From Arenicola marina (lineage: Eukaryota; Annelida; Polychaeta; Arenicolidae): a DNA stretch of 64,000 nt. Below the pieces are notes generated by a model. It worked only from the letters and a program-made list of their open reading frames with translations, was not told the DNA's origin and ran no database searches. The stretch covers positions 41,843,670-41,907,669 of the forward strand of contig OZ025248.1 of assembly GCA_964019135.1 (NCBI GenBank), read 5' to 3'. How positions within the stretch are numbered: position 1 is the stretch's first letter; each line of letters begins with the position of its first letter. Both the position numbers and the translations under genes were made by a program. Of this stretch, positions 45,507 to 58,785 are shown one piece after another.

Positions 45507-46076
45507 ACACTGTGTGACGTAACAAGTTCTGGCACATGTGGCAGTTGTGTAGAGGGAGTCGAGGAAAACAAGCGATGCTATAATTTACTGATGCCGTCAT
45601 TTATATTAGGTTTATATGAATATTTTACAGAGACAGTATCTGTTTGATTTCGCTCACATAATTGGGATTGGATCGTGTCCGTATCATGTCGGGTAAGGAT
45701 CATTAGTAATCGAGTATTATACTGTGTGTACGACAGGTTTATTATGTTTGTCTTGAGGGGACTGTTTATTGAGAAGAAACAAATGTTGTTGACAGCGACA
45801 CTGTCCATAGGCCTATCAATGGTAAGAGCTGCTCTTGTCTGTTAAGAGCTGGTGCAGAGCGAGCGGTGTCGCATGGCACTCCAGACTCCCGGTCTCTAGG
45901 TGGCCATGTGAGGCGACACTGTGTGAGACAAGGCTACCAGCTCATGTACTAATAGTACGGTCTCCATGCGGAAGACGCGAGCAAGGGTTCTGTGCGTCAT
46001 TTTTATATATTTTTGATATTATGTAAGATTTACGTGTAAGGATATGGTCGGGAAATTGGGTGTGTAATCCTGGCTC
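45507..46076 (+). other. Proximal 3' UTR or downstream sequence
   Basis: No AATAAA or ATTAAA is visible between the stop codon and the 87-bp array, so the transcript probably runs into the array or splices over it. No coding signal. Confidence 0.5.
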
Positions 46077-49000
46077 AGTCATGGTATCATACAAAGGGTC
46101 AGACTGGTGTGACAGCCATATCCACCATGGACATAGAGATGTATGGCAAGTCGTGCTGCAGTCAGTCATGGTATAATACAAAGGGTCAGACTGGTGTGAC
46201 AGCCATATCCACCATGGACATAGAGATGTATGGCAAGTCGTGCTGCAGTCAGTCATGGTATCATACAAAGGGTCAGACTGGTGTGACAGCCATATCAACC
46301 ATGGACATAGAGATGTATGGCAAGTCGTGCTGCAGTCAGTCATGGTATCATACAAAGGGTCGGACTGGTGTGACAGCCATATCAACCATGGACATAGAGA
46401 TGTATGGCAAGTCGTGCTGCAGTCAGTCATGGTATCATACAAAGGGTCAGACTGGTGTGACAGTCATATCAACCATGGACATAGAGATGTATGGCAAGTC
46501 GTGCTGCAGTCAGTCATGGTATCATACAAAGGGTCGGACTGGTGTGACAACCATATCCACCATGGACGTAGAGATGTATGGCAAGTCGTGCTGCAGTCAG
46601 TCATGGTATCATACAAAGGGTCGGACTGGTGTGACAGCCATATCAACCATGGACATAGAGATGTATGGCAAGTCGTGCTGCAGTCAGTCATGGTATCATA
46701 CAAAGGGTCAGACTGGTGTGACAGCCATATGCACCATGGACATAGAGATGTATGGCAAGTCGTGCTGCAGTCAGTCATGGTATCATACAAAGGGTCAGAC
46801 TGGTGTGACAGCCATATCAACCATGGACATAGAGATGTATGGCAAGTCGTGCTGCAGTCAGTCATGGTATCATACAAAGGGTCAGACTGGTGTGACAGCC
46901 ATATCCACCATGGACATAGAGATGTATGGCAAGTCGTGCTGCAGTCAGTCATGGTATCATACAAAGGGTCAGACTGGTGTGACAGCCATATCAACCATGG
47001 ACATAGAGATGTATGGCAAGTCGTGCTGCAGTCAGTCATGGTATCATACAAAGGGTCAGACTGGTGTGACAGCCATATGCACCATGGACCTAGAGATGTA
47101 TGGCAAGTCGTGCTGCAGTCAGTCATGGTATCATACAAAGGGTCAGACTGGTGTGACAGCCATATCCACCATGGACATAGAGATGTATGGCAAGTCGTGC
47201 TGCAGTCAGTCATGCTATCATACAAAGGGTCAGACTGGTGTGACAGCCATATCAACCATGGACATAGAGATGTATGGCAAGTCGTGCTGCAGTCAGTCCT
47301 GGTATCATACAAAGGGTCAGACTGGTGTGACAGCCATATGCACCATGGACATAGAGATGTATGGCAAGTCGTGCTGCAGTCAGTCATGGTATCATACAAA
47401 GGGTCAGACTGGTGTGACAGTCATATCAACCATGGACATAGAGATGTATGGCAAGTCGTGCTGCAGTCAGTCATGCTATCATACAAAGGGTCAGACTGGT
47501 GTGACAGCCATATCAACCATGGACATAGAGATGTATGGCAAGTCGTGCTGCAGTCAGTCATGGTATCATACAAAGGGTCAGACTGGTGTGACAGCCATAT
47601 GCACCATGGACATAGAGATGTATGGCAAGTCGTGCTGCAGTCAGTCATGGTATCATACAAAGGGTCAGACTGGTGTGACAGTCATATCAACCATGGACAT
47701 AGAGATGTATGGCAAGTCGTGCTGCAGTCAGTCATGGTATCATACAAAGGGTCAGACTGGTGTGACAGTCATATCAACCATGGACATAGAGATGTATGGC
47801 AAGTCGTGCTGCAGTCAGTCATGGTATCATACAAAGGGTCAGACTGGTGTGACAGCCATATGCACCATGGACATAGAGATGTATGGCAAGTCGTGCTGCA
47901 GTCAGTCATGGTATCATACAAAGGGTCAGACTGGTGTGACAGTCATATCAACCATGGACATAGAGATGTATGGCAAGTCGTGCTGCAGTCAGTCATGGTA
48001 TCATACAAAGGGTCAGACTGGTGTGACAGTCATATCAACCATGGACATAGAGATGTATGGCAAGTCGTGCTGCAGTCAGTCATGCTATCATACAAAGGGT
48101 CAGACTGGTGTGACAGCCATATCAACCATGGACATAGAGATGTATGGCAAGTCGTGCTGCAGTCAGTCATGGTATCATACAAAGGGTCAGACTGGTGTGA
48201 CAGCCATATGCACCATGGACATAGAGATGTATGGCAAGTCGTGCTGCAGTCAGTCATGGTATCATACAAAGGGTCAGACTGGTGTGACAGTCATATCAAC
48301 CATGGACATAGAGATGTATGGCAAGTCGTGCTGCAGTCAGTCATGGTATCATACAAAGGGTCAGACTGGTGTGACAGCCATATCAACCATGGACATAGAG
48401 ATGTATGGCAAGTCGTGCTGCAGTCAGTCATGGTATCATACAAAGGGTCAGACTGGTGTGACAGCCATATGCACCATGGACATAGAGATGTATGGCAAGT
48501 CGTGCTGCAGTCAGTCATGGTATCATACAAAGGGTCAGACTGGTGTGACAGTCATATCAACCATGGACATAGAGATGTATGGCAAGTCGTGCTGCAGTCA
48601 GTCATGGTATCATACAAAGGGTCGGACTGGTGTGACAGCCATATCAACCATGGACATAGAGATGTATGGCAAGTCGTGCTGCAGTCAGTCATGGTATCAT
48701 ACAAAGGGTCAGACTGGTGTGACAGCCATATGCACCATGGACATAGAGATGTATGGCAAGTCGTGCTGCAGTCAGTCATGGTATCATACAAAGGGTCAGA
48801 CTGGTGTGACAGCCATATCAACCATGGACATAGAGATGTATGGCAAGTCGTGCTGCAGTCAGTCATGGTATCATACAAAGGGTCAGACTGGTGTGACAGC
48901 CATATGCACCATGGACATAGAGATGTATGGCAAGTCGTGCTGCAGTCAGTCATGGTATCATACAAAGGGTCAGACTGGTGTGACAGCCATATCCACCATG

Positions 49001-52000
49001 GACATAGAGATGTATGGCAAGTCGTGCTGCAGTCAGTCATGGTATCATACAAAGGGTCAGACTGGTGTGACAGCCATATGCACCATGGACATAGAGATGT
49101 ATGGCAAGTCGTGCTGCAGTCAGTCATGGTATCATACAAAGGGTCAGACTGGTGTGACAGTCATATCCACCATGGACATAGAGATGTATGGCAAGTCGTG
49201 CTGCAGTCAGTCATGGTATCATACAAAGGGTCAGACTGGTATGACAGCCATATCCACCATGGACATAGAGATGTATGGCAAGTCGTGCTGCAGTCAGTCA
49301 TGGTATCATACAAAGGGTCAGACTGGTGTGACAGTCATATCCACCATGGACATAGAGATGTATGGCAAGTCGTGCTGCAGTCAGTCATGGACTCATACAA
49401 AGGGTCAGACTGGTGTGACAGCCATATCCACCATGGACGTGGAGATGTATGGCGAGTCGTGCTGCAGTCAGTCCTGGTATCATACAAAGGGTCAGGCTGG
49501 TGTGACAGCCATATCCACCATGGACATAGAGATGTATGGCAAGTCGTGCTGCAGTCAGTCATGGTATCATACAAAGGGTCAGACTGGTGTGACAGCCGTA
49601 TCCACCATGGACATAGAGATGTATGGCAAGTCGTGCTGCAGTCAGTCATGGTATCATACAAAGGGTCAGACTGGTGTGACAGCCATATGCACCATGGACA
49701 TAGAGATGTATGGCAAGTCGTGCTGCAGTCAGTCATGGTATCATACAAAGGGTCAGACTGGTGTGACAGCCATATCCACCATGGACATAGAGATGTATGG
49801 CAAGTCGTGCTGCAGTCAGTCATGGTATCATACAAAGGGTCAGACTGGTGTGACAGTCATATCCACCATGGACATAGAGATGTATGGCAAGTCGTGCTGC
49901 AGTCAGTCATGGTATCATACAAAGGGTCAGACTGGTGTGACAGCCATATCCACCATGGACATAGAGATGTATGGCAAGTCGTGCTGCAGTCAGTCATGGT
50001 ATCATACAAAGGGTCAGACTGGTGTGACAGCCATATCCACCATGGACATAGAGATGTATGGCAAGTCGTGCTGCAGTCAGTCATGGTATCATACTAAGGG
50101 TCAGACTGGTGTGACAGCCGTATCCACCATGGACATAGAGATGTATGGCAAGTCGTGCTGCAGTCAGTCATGGTATCATACAAAGGGTCAGACTGGTGTG
50201 ACAGCCATATGCACCATGGACATAGAGCTGTATGGCAAGTCGTGCTGCAGTCAGTCATGGTATCATACAAAGGGTCAGACTGGTGTGACAGCCATATCCA
50301 CCATGGACATAGAGATGTATGGCAAGTCGTGCTGCAGTCAGTCATGGTATCATACAAAGGGTCAGACTGGTGTGACAGCCATATGCACCATGGACATAGA
50401 GATGTATGGCAAGTCGTGCTGCAGTCAGTCATGGTATCATACAAAGGGTCAGACTGGTGTGACCGTCATATCAACCATGGACATAGAGATGTATGGCAAG
50501 TCGTGCTGCAGTCAGTCATGCTATCATACAAAGGGTCAGACTGGTGTGACAGCCATATCAACCATGGACATAGAGATGTATGGCAAGTCGTGCTGCAGTC
50601 AGTCATGGTATCATACAAATGGTCAGACTGGTGTGACAGCCATATGCACCATGGACATAGAGATGTATGGCAAGTCGTGCTGCAGTCAGTCATGGTATCA
50701 TACAAAGGGTCAGACTGGTGTGACAGCCATATCAACCATGGACATAGAGATGTATGGCAAGTCGTGCTGCAGTCAGTCATGGTATCATACAAAGGGTCAG
50801 ACTGGTGTGACAGCCATATCCACCATGGACATAGAGATTTATGGCAAGTCGTGCTGCAGTCAGTCATGGTATCATACAAAGGGTCAGACTGGTGTGACAG
50901 CCATATCAACCATGGACATAGAGATGTATGGCAAGTCGTGCTGCAGTCAGTCATGGTATCATACAAAGGGTCAGACTGGTGTGACAGCCATATGCACCAT
51001 GGACCTAGAGATGTATGGCAAGTCGTGCTGCAGTCAGTCATGGTATCATACAAAGGGTCAGACTGGTGTGACAGCCATATCCACCATGGACATAGAGATG
51101 TATGGCAAGTCGTGCTGCAGTCAGTCATGATTTCATACAAAGGGTCACACTGGTGTGACAGTCATATCCACCATGGACATAGAGATGTATGGCAAGTCGT
51201 GCTGCAGTCAGTCATGGTATCATACAAAGGGTCAGACTGGTGTGACAGCCATATCAACCATGGACATAGAGATGTATGGCAAGTCGTGCTGCAGTCAGTC
51301 ATGCTATCATACAAAGGGTCAGACTGGTGTGACAGCCATATCAACCATGGACATAGAGATGTATGGCAAGTCGTGCTGCAGTCAGTCATGGTATCATACA
51401 AAGGGTCAGACTGGTGTGACAGCCATATGCACCATGGACATAGAGATGTATGGCAAGTCGTGCTGCAGTCAGTCATGGTATCATACAAAGGGTCAGACTG
51501 GTGTGACCGTCATATCAACCATGGACATAGAGATGTATGGCAAGTCGTGCTGCAGTCAGTCATGCTATCATACAAAGGGTCAGACTGGTGTGACAGCCAT
51601 ATCAACCATGGACATAGAGATGTATGGCAAGTCGTGCTGCAGTCAGTCATGGTATCATACAAAGGGTCAGACTAGTGTGACAGCCATATGCACCATGGAC
51701 ATAGAGATGTATGGCAAGTCGTGCTGCAGTCAGTCATGGTATCATACAAAGGGTCAGACTGGTGTGACAGTCATATCAACCATGGACATAGAGATGTATG
51801 GCAAGTCGTGCTGCAGTCAGTCATGCTATCATACAAAGGGTCAGACTGGTGTGACAGCCATATCAACCATGGACATAGAGATGTATGGCAAGTCGTGCTG
51901 CAGTCAGTCATGGTATCATACAAAGGGTCAGACTGGTGTGACAGCCATATGCACCATGGACATAGAGATGTATGGCAAGTCGTGCTGCAGTCAGTCATGG

Positions 52001-55000
52001 TATCATACAAAGGGTCAGACTGGTGTGACAGTCATATCAACCATGGACATAGAGATGTATGGCAAGTCGTGCTGCAGTCAGTCATGGTATCATACAAAGG
52101 GTCAGACTGGTGTGACAGTCATATCAACCATGGACATAGAGATGTATGGCAAGTCGTGCTGCAGTCAGTCATGCTATCATACAAAGGGTCAGACTGGTGT
52201 GACAGCCATATCAACCATGGACATAGAGATGTATGGCAAGTCGTGCTGCAGTCAGTCATGGTATCATACAAAGGGTCAGACTGGTGTGACAGCCATATGC
52301 ACCATGGACATAGAGATGTATGGCAAGTCGTGCTGCAGTCAGTCATGGTATCATACAAAGGGTCAGACTGGTGTGACAGTCATATCAACCATGGACATAG
52401 AGATGTATGGCAAGTCGTGCTGCAGTCAGTCATGCTATCATACAAAGGGTCAGACTGGTGTGACAGCCATATCAACCATGGACATAGAGATGTATGGCAA
52501 GTCGTGCTGCAGTCAGTCATGGTATCATACAAAGGGTCAGACTGGTGTGACAGCCATATGCACCATGGACATAGAGATGTATGGCAAGTCGTGCTGCAGT
52601 CAGTCATGGTATCATACAAAGGGTCAGACTGGTGTGACAGTCATATCAACCATGGACATAGAGATGTATGGCAAGTCGTGCTGCAGTCAGTCATGGTATC
52701 ATACAAAGGGTCGGACTGGTGTGACAGCCATATCAACCATGGACATAGAGATGTATGGCAAGTCGTGCTGCAGTCAGTCATGGTATCATACAAAGGGTCA
52801 GACTGGTGTGACAGCCATATGCACCATGGACATAGAGATGTATGGCAAGTCGTGCTGCAGTCAGTCATGGTATCATACAAAGGGTCAGACTGGTTGGACA
52901 GCCATATCAACCATGGACATAGAGATGTATGGCAAGTCGTGCTGCAGTCAGTCATGGTATCATACAAAGGGTCAGACTGGTGTGACAGCCATATGCACCA
53001 TGGACATAGAGATGTATGGCAAGTCGTGCTGCAGTCAGTCATGGTATCATACAAAGGGTCAGACTGGTGTGACAGCCATATCAACCATGGACATAGAGAT
53101 GTATGGCAAGTCGTGCTGCAGTCAGTCATGGTATCATACAAAGGGTCAGACTGGTGTGACAGCCATATGCACCATGGACATAGAGATGTATGGCAAGTCG
53201 TGCTGCAGTCAGTCATGGTATCATACAAAGGGTCAGACTGGTGTGACAGTCATATCCACCATGGACATAGAGATGTATGGCAAGTCGTGCTGCAGTCAGT
53301 CATGGTATCATACAAAGGGTCAGACTGGTATGACAGCCATATCCACCATGGACATAGAGATGTATGGCAAGTCGTGCTGCAGTCAGTCATGGTATCATAC
53401 AAAGGGTCAGACTGGTGTGACAGTCATATCCACCATGGACATAGAGATGTATGGCAAGTCGTGCTGCAGTCAGTCATGGTCTCATACAAAGGGTCAGACT
53501 GGTGTGACAGCCATATCCACCATGGACATGGAGATGTATGGCGAGTCGTGCTGCAGTCAGTCCTGGTATCATACAAAGGGTCAGACTGGTGTGAGAGCCG
53601 TATCCACCATGGACATAGAGATGTATGGCAAGTCGTGCTGCAGTCAGTCATGGTATTATACAAAGGGTCAGACTGGTGTGACAGCCATATGCACCATGGA
53701 CATAGAGATGTATGGCAAGTCGTGCTGCAGTCAGTCATGGTATCATACAAAGGGTCAGACTGGTGTGACAGCCATATCCACCATGGACATAGAGATGTAT
53801 GGCAAGTCGTGCTGCAGTCAGTCATGGTATCATACAAAGGGTCAGACTGGTGTGACAGCCATATCCACCATGGACATAGATATGTATGGCAAGTCGTGCT
53901 GCAGTCAGTCATGGTATCATACAAAGGGTCAGACTGGTGTGACAGCCATATCCACCATGGACATAGAGATGTATGGCAAGTCGTGCTGCAGTCAGTCATG
54001 GTATCATACAAAGGGTCAGACTGGTGTGACAGCCATATCCACCATGGACATAGAGATGTATGGCAAGTCGTGCTGCAGTCAGTCATGGTATCATACAAAG
54101 GGTCAGACTGGTGTGACAGCCATATGCACCATGGACATAGAGATGTATGGCAAGTCGTGCTGCAGTCAGTCATGGTATCATACAAAGGGTCAGACTGGTG
54201 TGACCGTCATATCCACCATGGACATAGAGATGTATGGCAAGTCGTGCTGCAGTCAGTCATGGTATCATACAAAGGGTCAGACTGGTGTGACAGCCATATG
54301 CACCATGGACATAGAGATGTATGGCAAGTCGTGCTGCAGTCAGTCATGGTATCATACAAAGGGTCAGACTGGTGTGACAGCCATATCCACCATGGACATA
54401 GAGATGTATGGCAAGTCGTGCTGCAGTCAGTCATGGTATCATACAAAGGGTCAAACTGGTGTGACAGTCATATCCACCATGGACATAGAGATGTATGGCA
54501 AGTCGTGCTGCAGTCAGTCATGGTATCATACAAAGGGTCAGACTGGTGTGACAGCCATATCCACCATGGACATAGAGATGTATGGCAAGTCGTGCTGCAG
54601 TCAGTCCTGGTATCATACAAAGGGTCAAACTGGTGTGACAGCCATATCCACCATGGACATAGAGATGTATGGCAAGTCGTGCTGCAGTCAGTCATGATTT
54701 CATACAAAGGGTCAGACTGGTGTGACAGTCATATCCACCATGGACATAGAGATGTATGGCAAGTCGTGCTGCAGTCAGTCCTGGTATCATACAAAGGGTC
54801 AGACTGGTGTGACAGCCATATCCACCATGGACATAGAGATGTATGGCAAGTTGTGCTGCAGTCAGTCATGGTATCATACAAAGGGTCAGACTGGTGTGAC
54901 AGCCATATCCACCATGGACATAGAGATGTATGGCAAGTCGTGCTGCAGTCAGTCATGATTTCATACAAAGGATCAGACTGGTGTGACAGCCATATGCACC

Positions 55001-55005
55001 ATGGA
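46077..55005 (+). repeat. 87-bp minisatellite, about 103 copies, 8.9 kb
   Basis: Unit tcatggtatcatacaaaggg, tcagactggtgtgacagcca, tatccaccatggacatagag, atgtatggcaagtcgtgctg, cagtcag. Divergence is low, a few percent. Variant units (actcatacaaag with cgtggagatgtatggcgag near 49390..49460) recur 4,089 bp later (47 units), showing a large internal duplication. Being 29 codons long and stop-free, it yields ORFs over 1,600 codons in more than one frame. It lies after the gene's stop and before the first poly(A) signal. Confidence 0.95.
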
Positions 55006-55173
55006 CAAGACCGTGTTGGTCCCTGTACTTGGCCTGCCGTGAATAATATGGTCGGAAACTACCTGCTTCAGAATTATGATTATACTCAAACTGAAAGCAA
55101 GAGTGCTGCTACTAATTTTTTACGCCTGGTCAAGTTGTTTTCTGTTATTTCATGTGCCGAGTTCTGTTATTTG

Positions 55174-55179
55174 AATAAA
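55174..55179 (+). terminator. Candidate poly(A) signal of the Tudor gene
   Basis: AATAAA after unique sequence from 55006, followed by T-rich ggcgttttttttctgtc about 25 bases on. A second AATAAA lies at 55244. These are the first such signals after the stop at 45504 that I see. Confidence 0.45.
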
Positions 55180-55249
55180 GCAATATCTCGTTTAAATCTG
55201 GCGTTTTTTTTCTGTCACATCTTTGGAAGGGGGGTGGGGGCGAAATAAA

Positions 55250-56290
55250 GTATAACTATAGTATATGCCACGGGTTTAAATGGCAAGTGCACCTATACCA
55301 GGACCACAACCTCTGGCTAGGCCACTTGAGGTTCACATTCATCAGTGCTGTGACCTGATAGCTGTACGGGTTAATAAGGTTCAGAGCGCCGCTATATGTT
55401 CGAAAACACTGCGAAGGCATTAGTGACACGTGCTGCACGGATCCACCCACACCCCCGAGTCACACCCCGCGCTCACGCATCACTCCACCCCCACCCCCCA
55501 CACTCACACACACCCCGCATCACCTCTCGTCGTTTGCGACTTTCTAACACCCAACAAACCGACTGTCAAAGTTACCAAAATAAAGAAAATAGATGGGCCG
55601 TCAATAGAGATTATACAGGTTCCTGTTGCAGTTATATAGAAAGAAGTTTATTTCAAAGCAACAATGAGCCGAGGCCCTCTTGTTGTGAAAAAAGGGTTCC
55701 AAGCAAGTTTTCATGTTTTGTTAAAAGCGGTTGTCCAACCTAATCTAATCGCGATCTGCAGCGAATGTTTAGATCTTAAAATTAAATTGGCGAGTGTTAA
55801 CGCTTCGTTTCGCCCGACTGGTAATGGAAATTAAGGCCATTCATGTGGCGCCGCCTTACGTTATAACTGGAAGTTATCTCGCGGAGGGAATTTCACAGTG
55901 GAGTTTTAGGGGAAGCTGGCGATTTACGTATGAATTGCGGCAGTTCCAAGCCGCGCTGTAGACCATGATTTTAGTGTTTCATAGAAAATAGCATCGAAAC
56001 AAATTGATATACGTCTTGCAACGATTGTCTCTGTAAAAAAGCCATGATTGGAGTTAGAATCGAAGCTATCTATATTAGCGATGATCAGGTGCTCTTGTTT
56101 TGCTCACACAGCAGGCGTCATTTCCGGTTTAATATAATTATCGCCTCCTACTTAGTCTACTTGGTCAAGTCAATCGCGGATATACCTCCAACAAGGGCCT
56201 GGTTAAGCGGGGTAATCATGGCTGGCGGTCACATCTCAATTTAACTGTAAGTTACAGAATTCTGAAAATTCCGCAATTTGTAGGATAGAC
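55250..56290. other. Intergenic, nothing recognised
   Basis: Mixed sequence with a C-rich stretch near 55440..55530. Short open frames lack coding character. Confidence 0.5.
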
Positions 56291-56293
56291 ATT

Positions 56294-56502
56294 CAGTGGT
56301 GGATCCAGGAATTTGTGAAATGGGGGTGGGGGAGGGGGGGAGGGGGGGCAGACCCCGTGTGAGAAAGTTACATAAAAAAGTAAAATTTTCCAAAAAAGTC
56401 TAACTTCAACAGGGCTTGGCTCGTTCCTGAAAGGAGGGCGCCCGCCCCAGTCGCCCACCCACGGGCGCCCCCCCCCCTACCCCCACTCTGGATCCGCCAC
56501 TG
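56294..56502. mobile_element. Small MITE-like DNA element
   Basis: Ends are cagtggtggatccag and ctggatccgccactg, an imperfect 15-bp terminal inverted repeat. ACATT flanks both sides (56289..56293 and 56503..56507) as a likely 5-bp target duplication. The interior is G- and C-runs, with no ORF. Confidence 0.75.
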
Positions 56503-56507
56503 ACATT

Positions 56508-58550
56508 GGGTATTATAACAATCGGTAAAGCAGCGAGGCCAGGCTAGCGGCTTCTTTTAATGAAAACAGGTTTTTTAGCGAGAGTATCAATTTCATGTTC
56601 TTTTGCGGGTGCGTTTTTGTGGCGAGAGCGTTGCTATAGTAACGGCACGGCCTATGCGCCGCTTGCCGTTGTCGTTGCCCCGTATTGTGGACGACCACCG
56701 AGCTGCCATTCGCTAGATGGCGCTCCGTTCAGACAGCTTACTGGGGACGACCGACGGAGGAGACCACCACCTGGTGACGTGACGTGGGCCGGACTACCAG
56801 TCAGGGCGTCTAGTGCCGGGCCGGGTCGAGACACCGATAGGGGGGTGGCCAGGGTTGAGACTATGTAGGGCGTAATGGTTGGGAATAACGTTGGGGGGGG
56901 GGGGTAAATCACACGGCGCGTGGCATGGCCCTGGACAAGCCGTGTCCTCCTGGGAGGCTGTCCGTCGCTACACGTCTGCGGCTCGTTCACTCCCCACCAC
57001 CGCCCACCCTCATATCCGTCCCTCCCCTTTAATCAAGCTTGTACCGGTGGCGGTGGGAATGTGTGCACATATGTACGTGACTTCGCGAGATTTCGTACAG
57101 CGACATGCTTGTTTTGCCAAACGAAATTTCCTGCAACAAATGACGGAGGGGTGATTGGGGGGGGGGGGGGGGTTGGAAGTCTCCGCTGAACACTTATACC
57201 CCGTCCCCTCACCCCCCTTACCTTCCAGATGCTACAATATAGCCTTCCAGGCTGATGACAGTGCCCGTAAACTCCAATCAAATCAAATTAAACCCCCTAT
57301 CCAGTTCTTTTTGACGAGTCGGTATTGACAAACGTGACGCCATATATTCATGTGTCCGAGACAAATTACGGTTGTGCTGGCGAATTGAAAGATGGACATT
57401 TAAAACCTGGTCGAACCGGCATGGGTCGATTATGGGATGGAGGTGTGGTTTGGAGGGGAGGACGCGGTGGGGCTGGGGGGTGGAGGGGATGTAGGGGAGG
57501 TCTCTGAGCTGGTTGGACAAGGTCGATTGCAGGAAGGCGTTGAGACGTGCGATTGCGATCGACTGTGTGACAGGAACAAAGATATGTTTGCGCCGTTCGA
57601 CGTAATAAGTTTGCCCTGGGTAAACGTGCTGTGTATACGGCAAGGTTTACTCGTTATGTTACCAACGAGATGGCCTCATTTAAGACCGATTTCAAAAGGG
57701 AAATGAATGAATTAGAATCACAATTTTGTGTGTGGTCTATTCATTTTTGCCAATATTGGTGAGCGATATTACAATATACAAAGCCTAGTTTGACTGGCCA
57801 TTGTGAAGGAAAAGAACCATGGCCATGCATATTTATAGGACCTCACCAGGCTTAAATCTGAGCGAAGTTCGGGGTGGGGGGGTGGGGAGGGGGGAATGGG
57901 GTATGCACTGTCTGCCTGTGTCATTTGCGCGACTGGCGCCAGAAACACGTAGGAGGGATTATGCACACATAACAAGAAAAATTAATGGCATATGACTCCG
58001 TCCCGAGGCCTCCGCAAACCAACCGCCACGTGGACACATTTAATCGGATACGTTCTGTTAGCTAGGCAATCACGCCGCAGGGTGTGTACGGCACCACTGA
58101 TATGATTTATTCATGCTGTTACCTGGGCGACCGTGTCAGGCTGTGGGGTCGGTGTTTCTAGTTGCAACAGTGCCGGCGAACCTGAAACACGTGACTTGTG
58201 AACTATTCGCAAAGTTGGCGCCACAATATCAGGGGCTGAAACATACAATCGAGGGGCACTCGCCTACAATGATCGTGGGGCACGTACTCGTCTAGCTCTT
58301 AGCCATGGGCGATTGCCGTGAGATCCGGATGGCCATGGGAGCCAACTTGAGAAGCCCGACCAGGTATGTTTCTTCATATTCCTATATGTATGGAGACATA
58401 ATTATTCATAACCTATCAGGGGGGGGGGGGGGGGGGGGGGCTCAAGGCGTATTTCCGTTCTCCATTTAATTCATCGTGACATTTTTTTTTATTTTTCGTG
58501 ACTTGGGAAAACGATGAATCACACTCCTGGGCCGCAGCTTTGCCACAACA
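56508..58550. other. Intergenic, nothing recognised apart from G-runs
   Basis: A GC-rich stretch at 56620..56870 and several G-runs (56893, 57148, 57870, 58421). Short open frames on both strands match no family I recognise. Confidence 0.5.
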
Positions 58551-58554
58551 CTCG

Positions 58555-58785
58555 AAAACTGAGTGCTCTGGTCATCTGAGAGCCTAACGGCACGTTGATC
58601 GGTAGTTCGAGCCCTGATGGGGCCATGTCTGTGTGGTTGCAGTATAAAGATCCCATGTCTTCCTTCGTAAAGAGCAGGGGGGTACCCCCGAGGACATGGC
58701 TCCACTCTCCCTTCCTTCTCCCATTGATGCGATATGACCAAAAGTGGTTAAAGCGTCTTTAATAACCAACCAACCCTGTGCCGCA
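58555..58785 (+). mobile_element. tRNA-related SINE
   Basis: Head with a B-box-like ggtagttcgagccctg near 58602, a middle gatcccatgtcttccttcgt, and a tail tttaataaccaaccaacc. A related 3' half sits before exon 32. Confidence 0.5.

Noticed and set aside
42380-44108. Minus-strand ORFs of 540 to 572 codons
   Set aside because: Antisense of the 90-bp array and exon 31; no independent coding evidence.
46109-51130. Open frame of 1,673 codons with repeated MDIEMYGKSCCSQS residues
   Set aside because: It lies wholly within the 87-bp array; the unit is 29 codons without stops, and other frames and the minus strand are equally open. No unique domain, and it follows a bona fide gene end.
57278-57643. 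Minus-strand 121-codon frame
   Set aside because: No recognised domain, no repeat support, and G-runs on both sides; likely chance.
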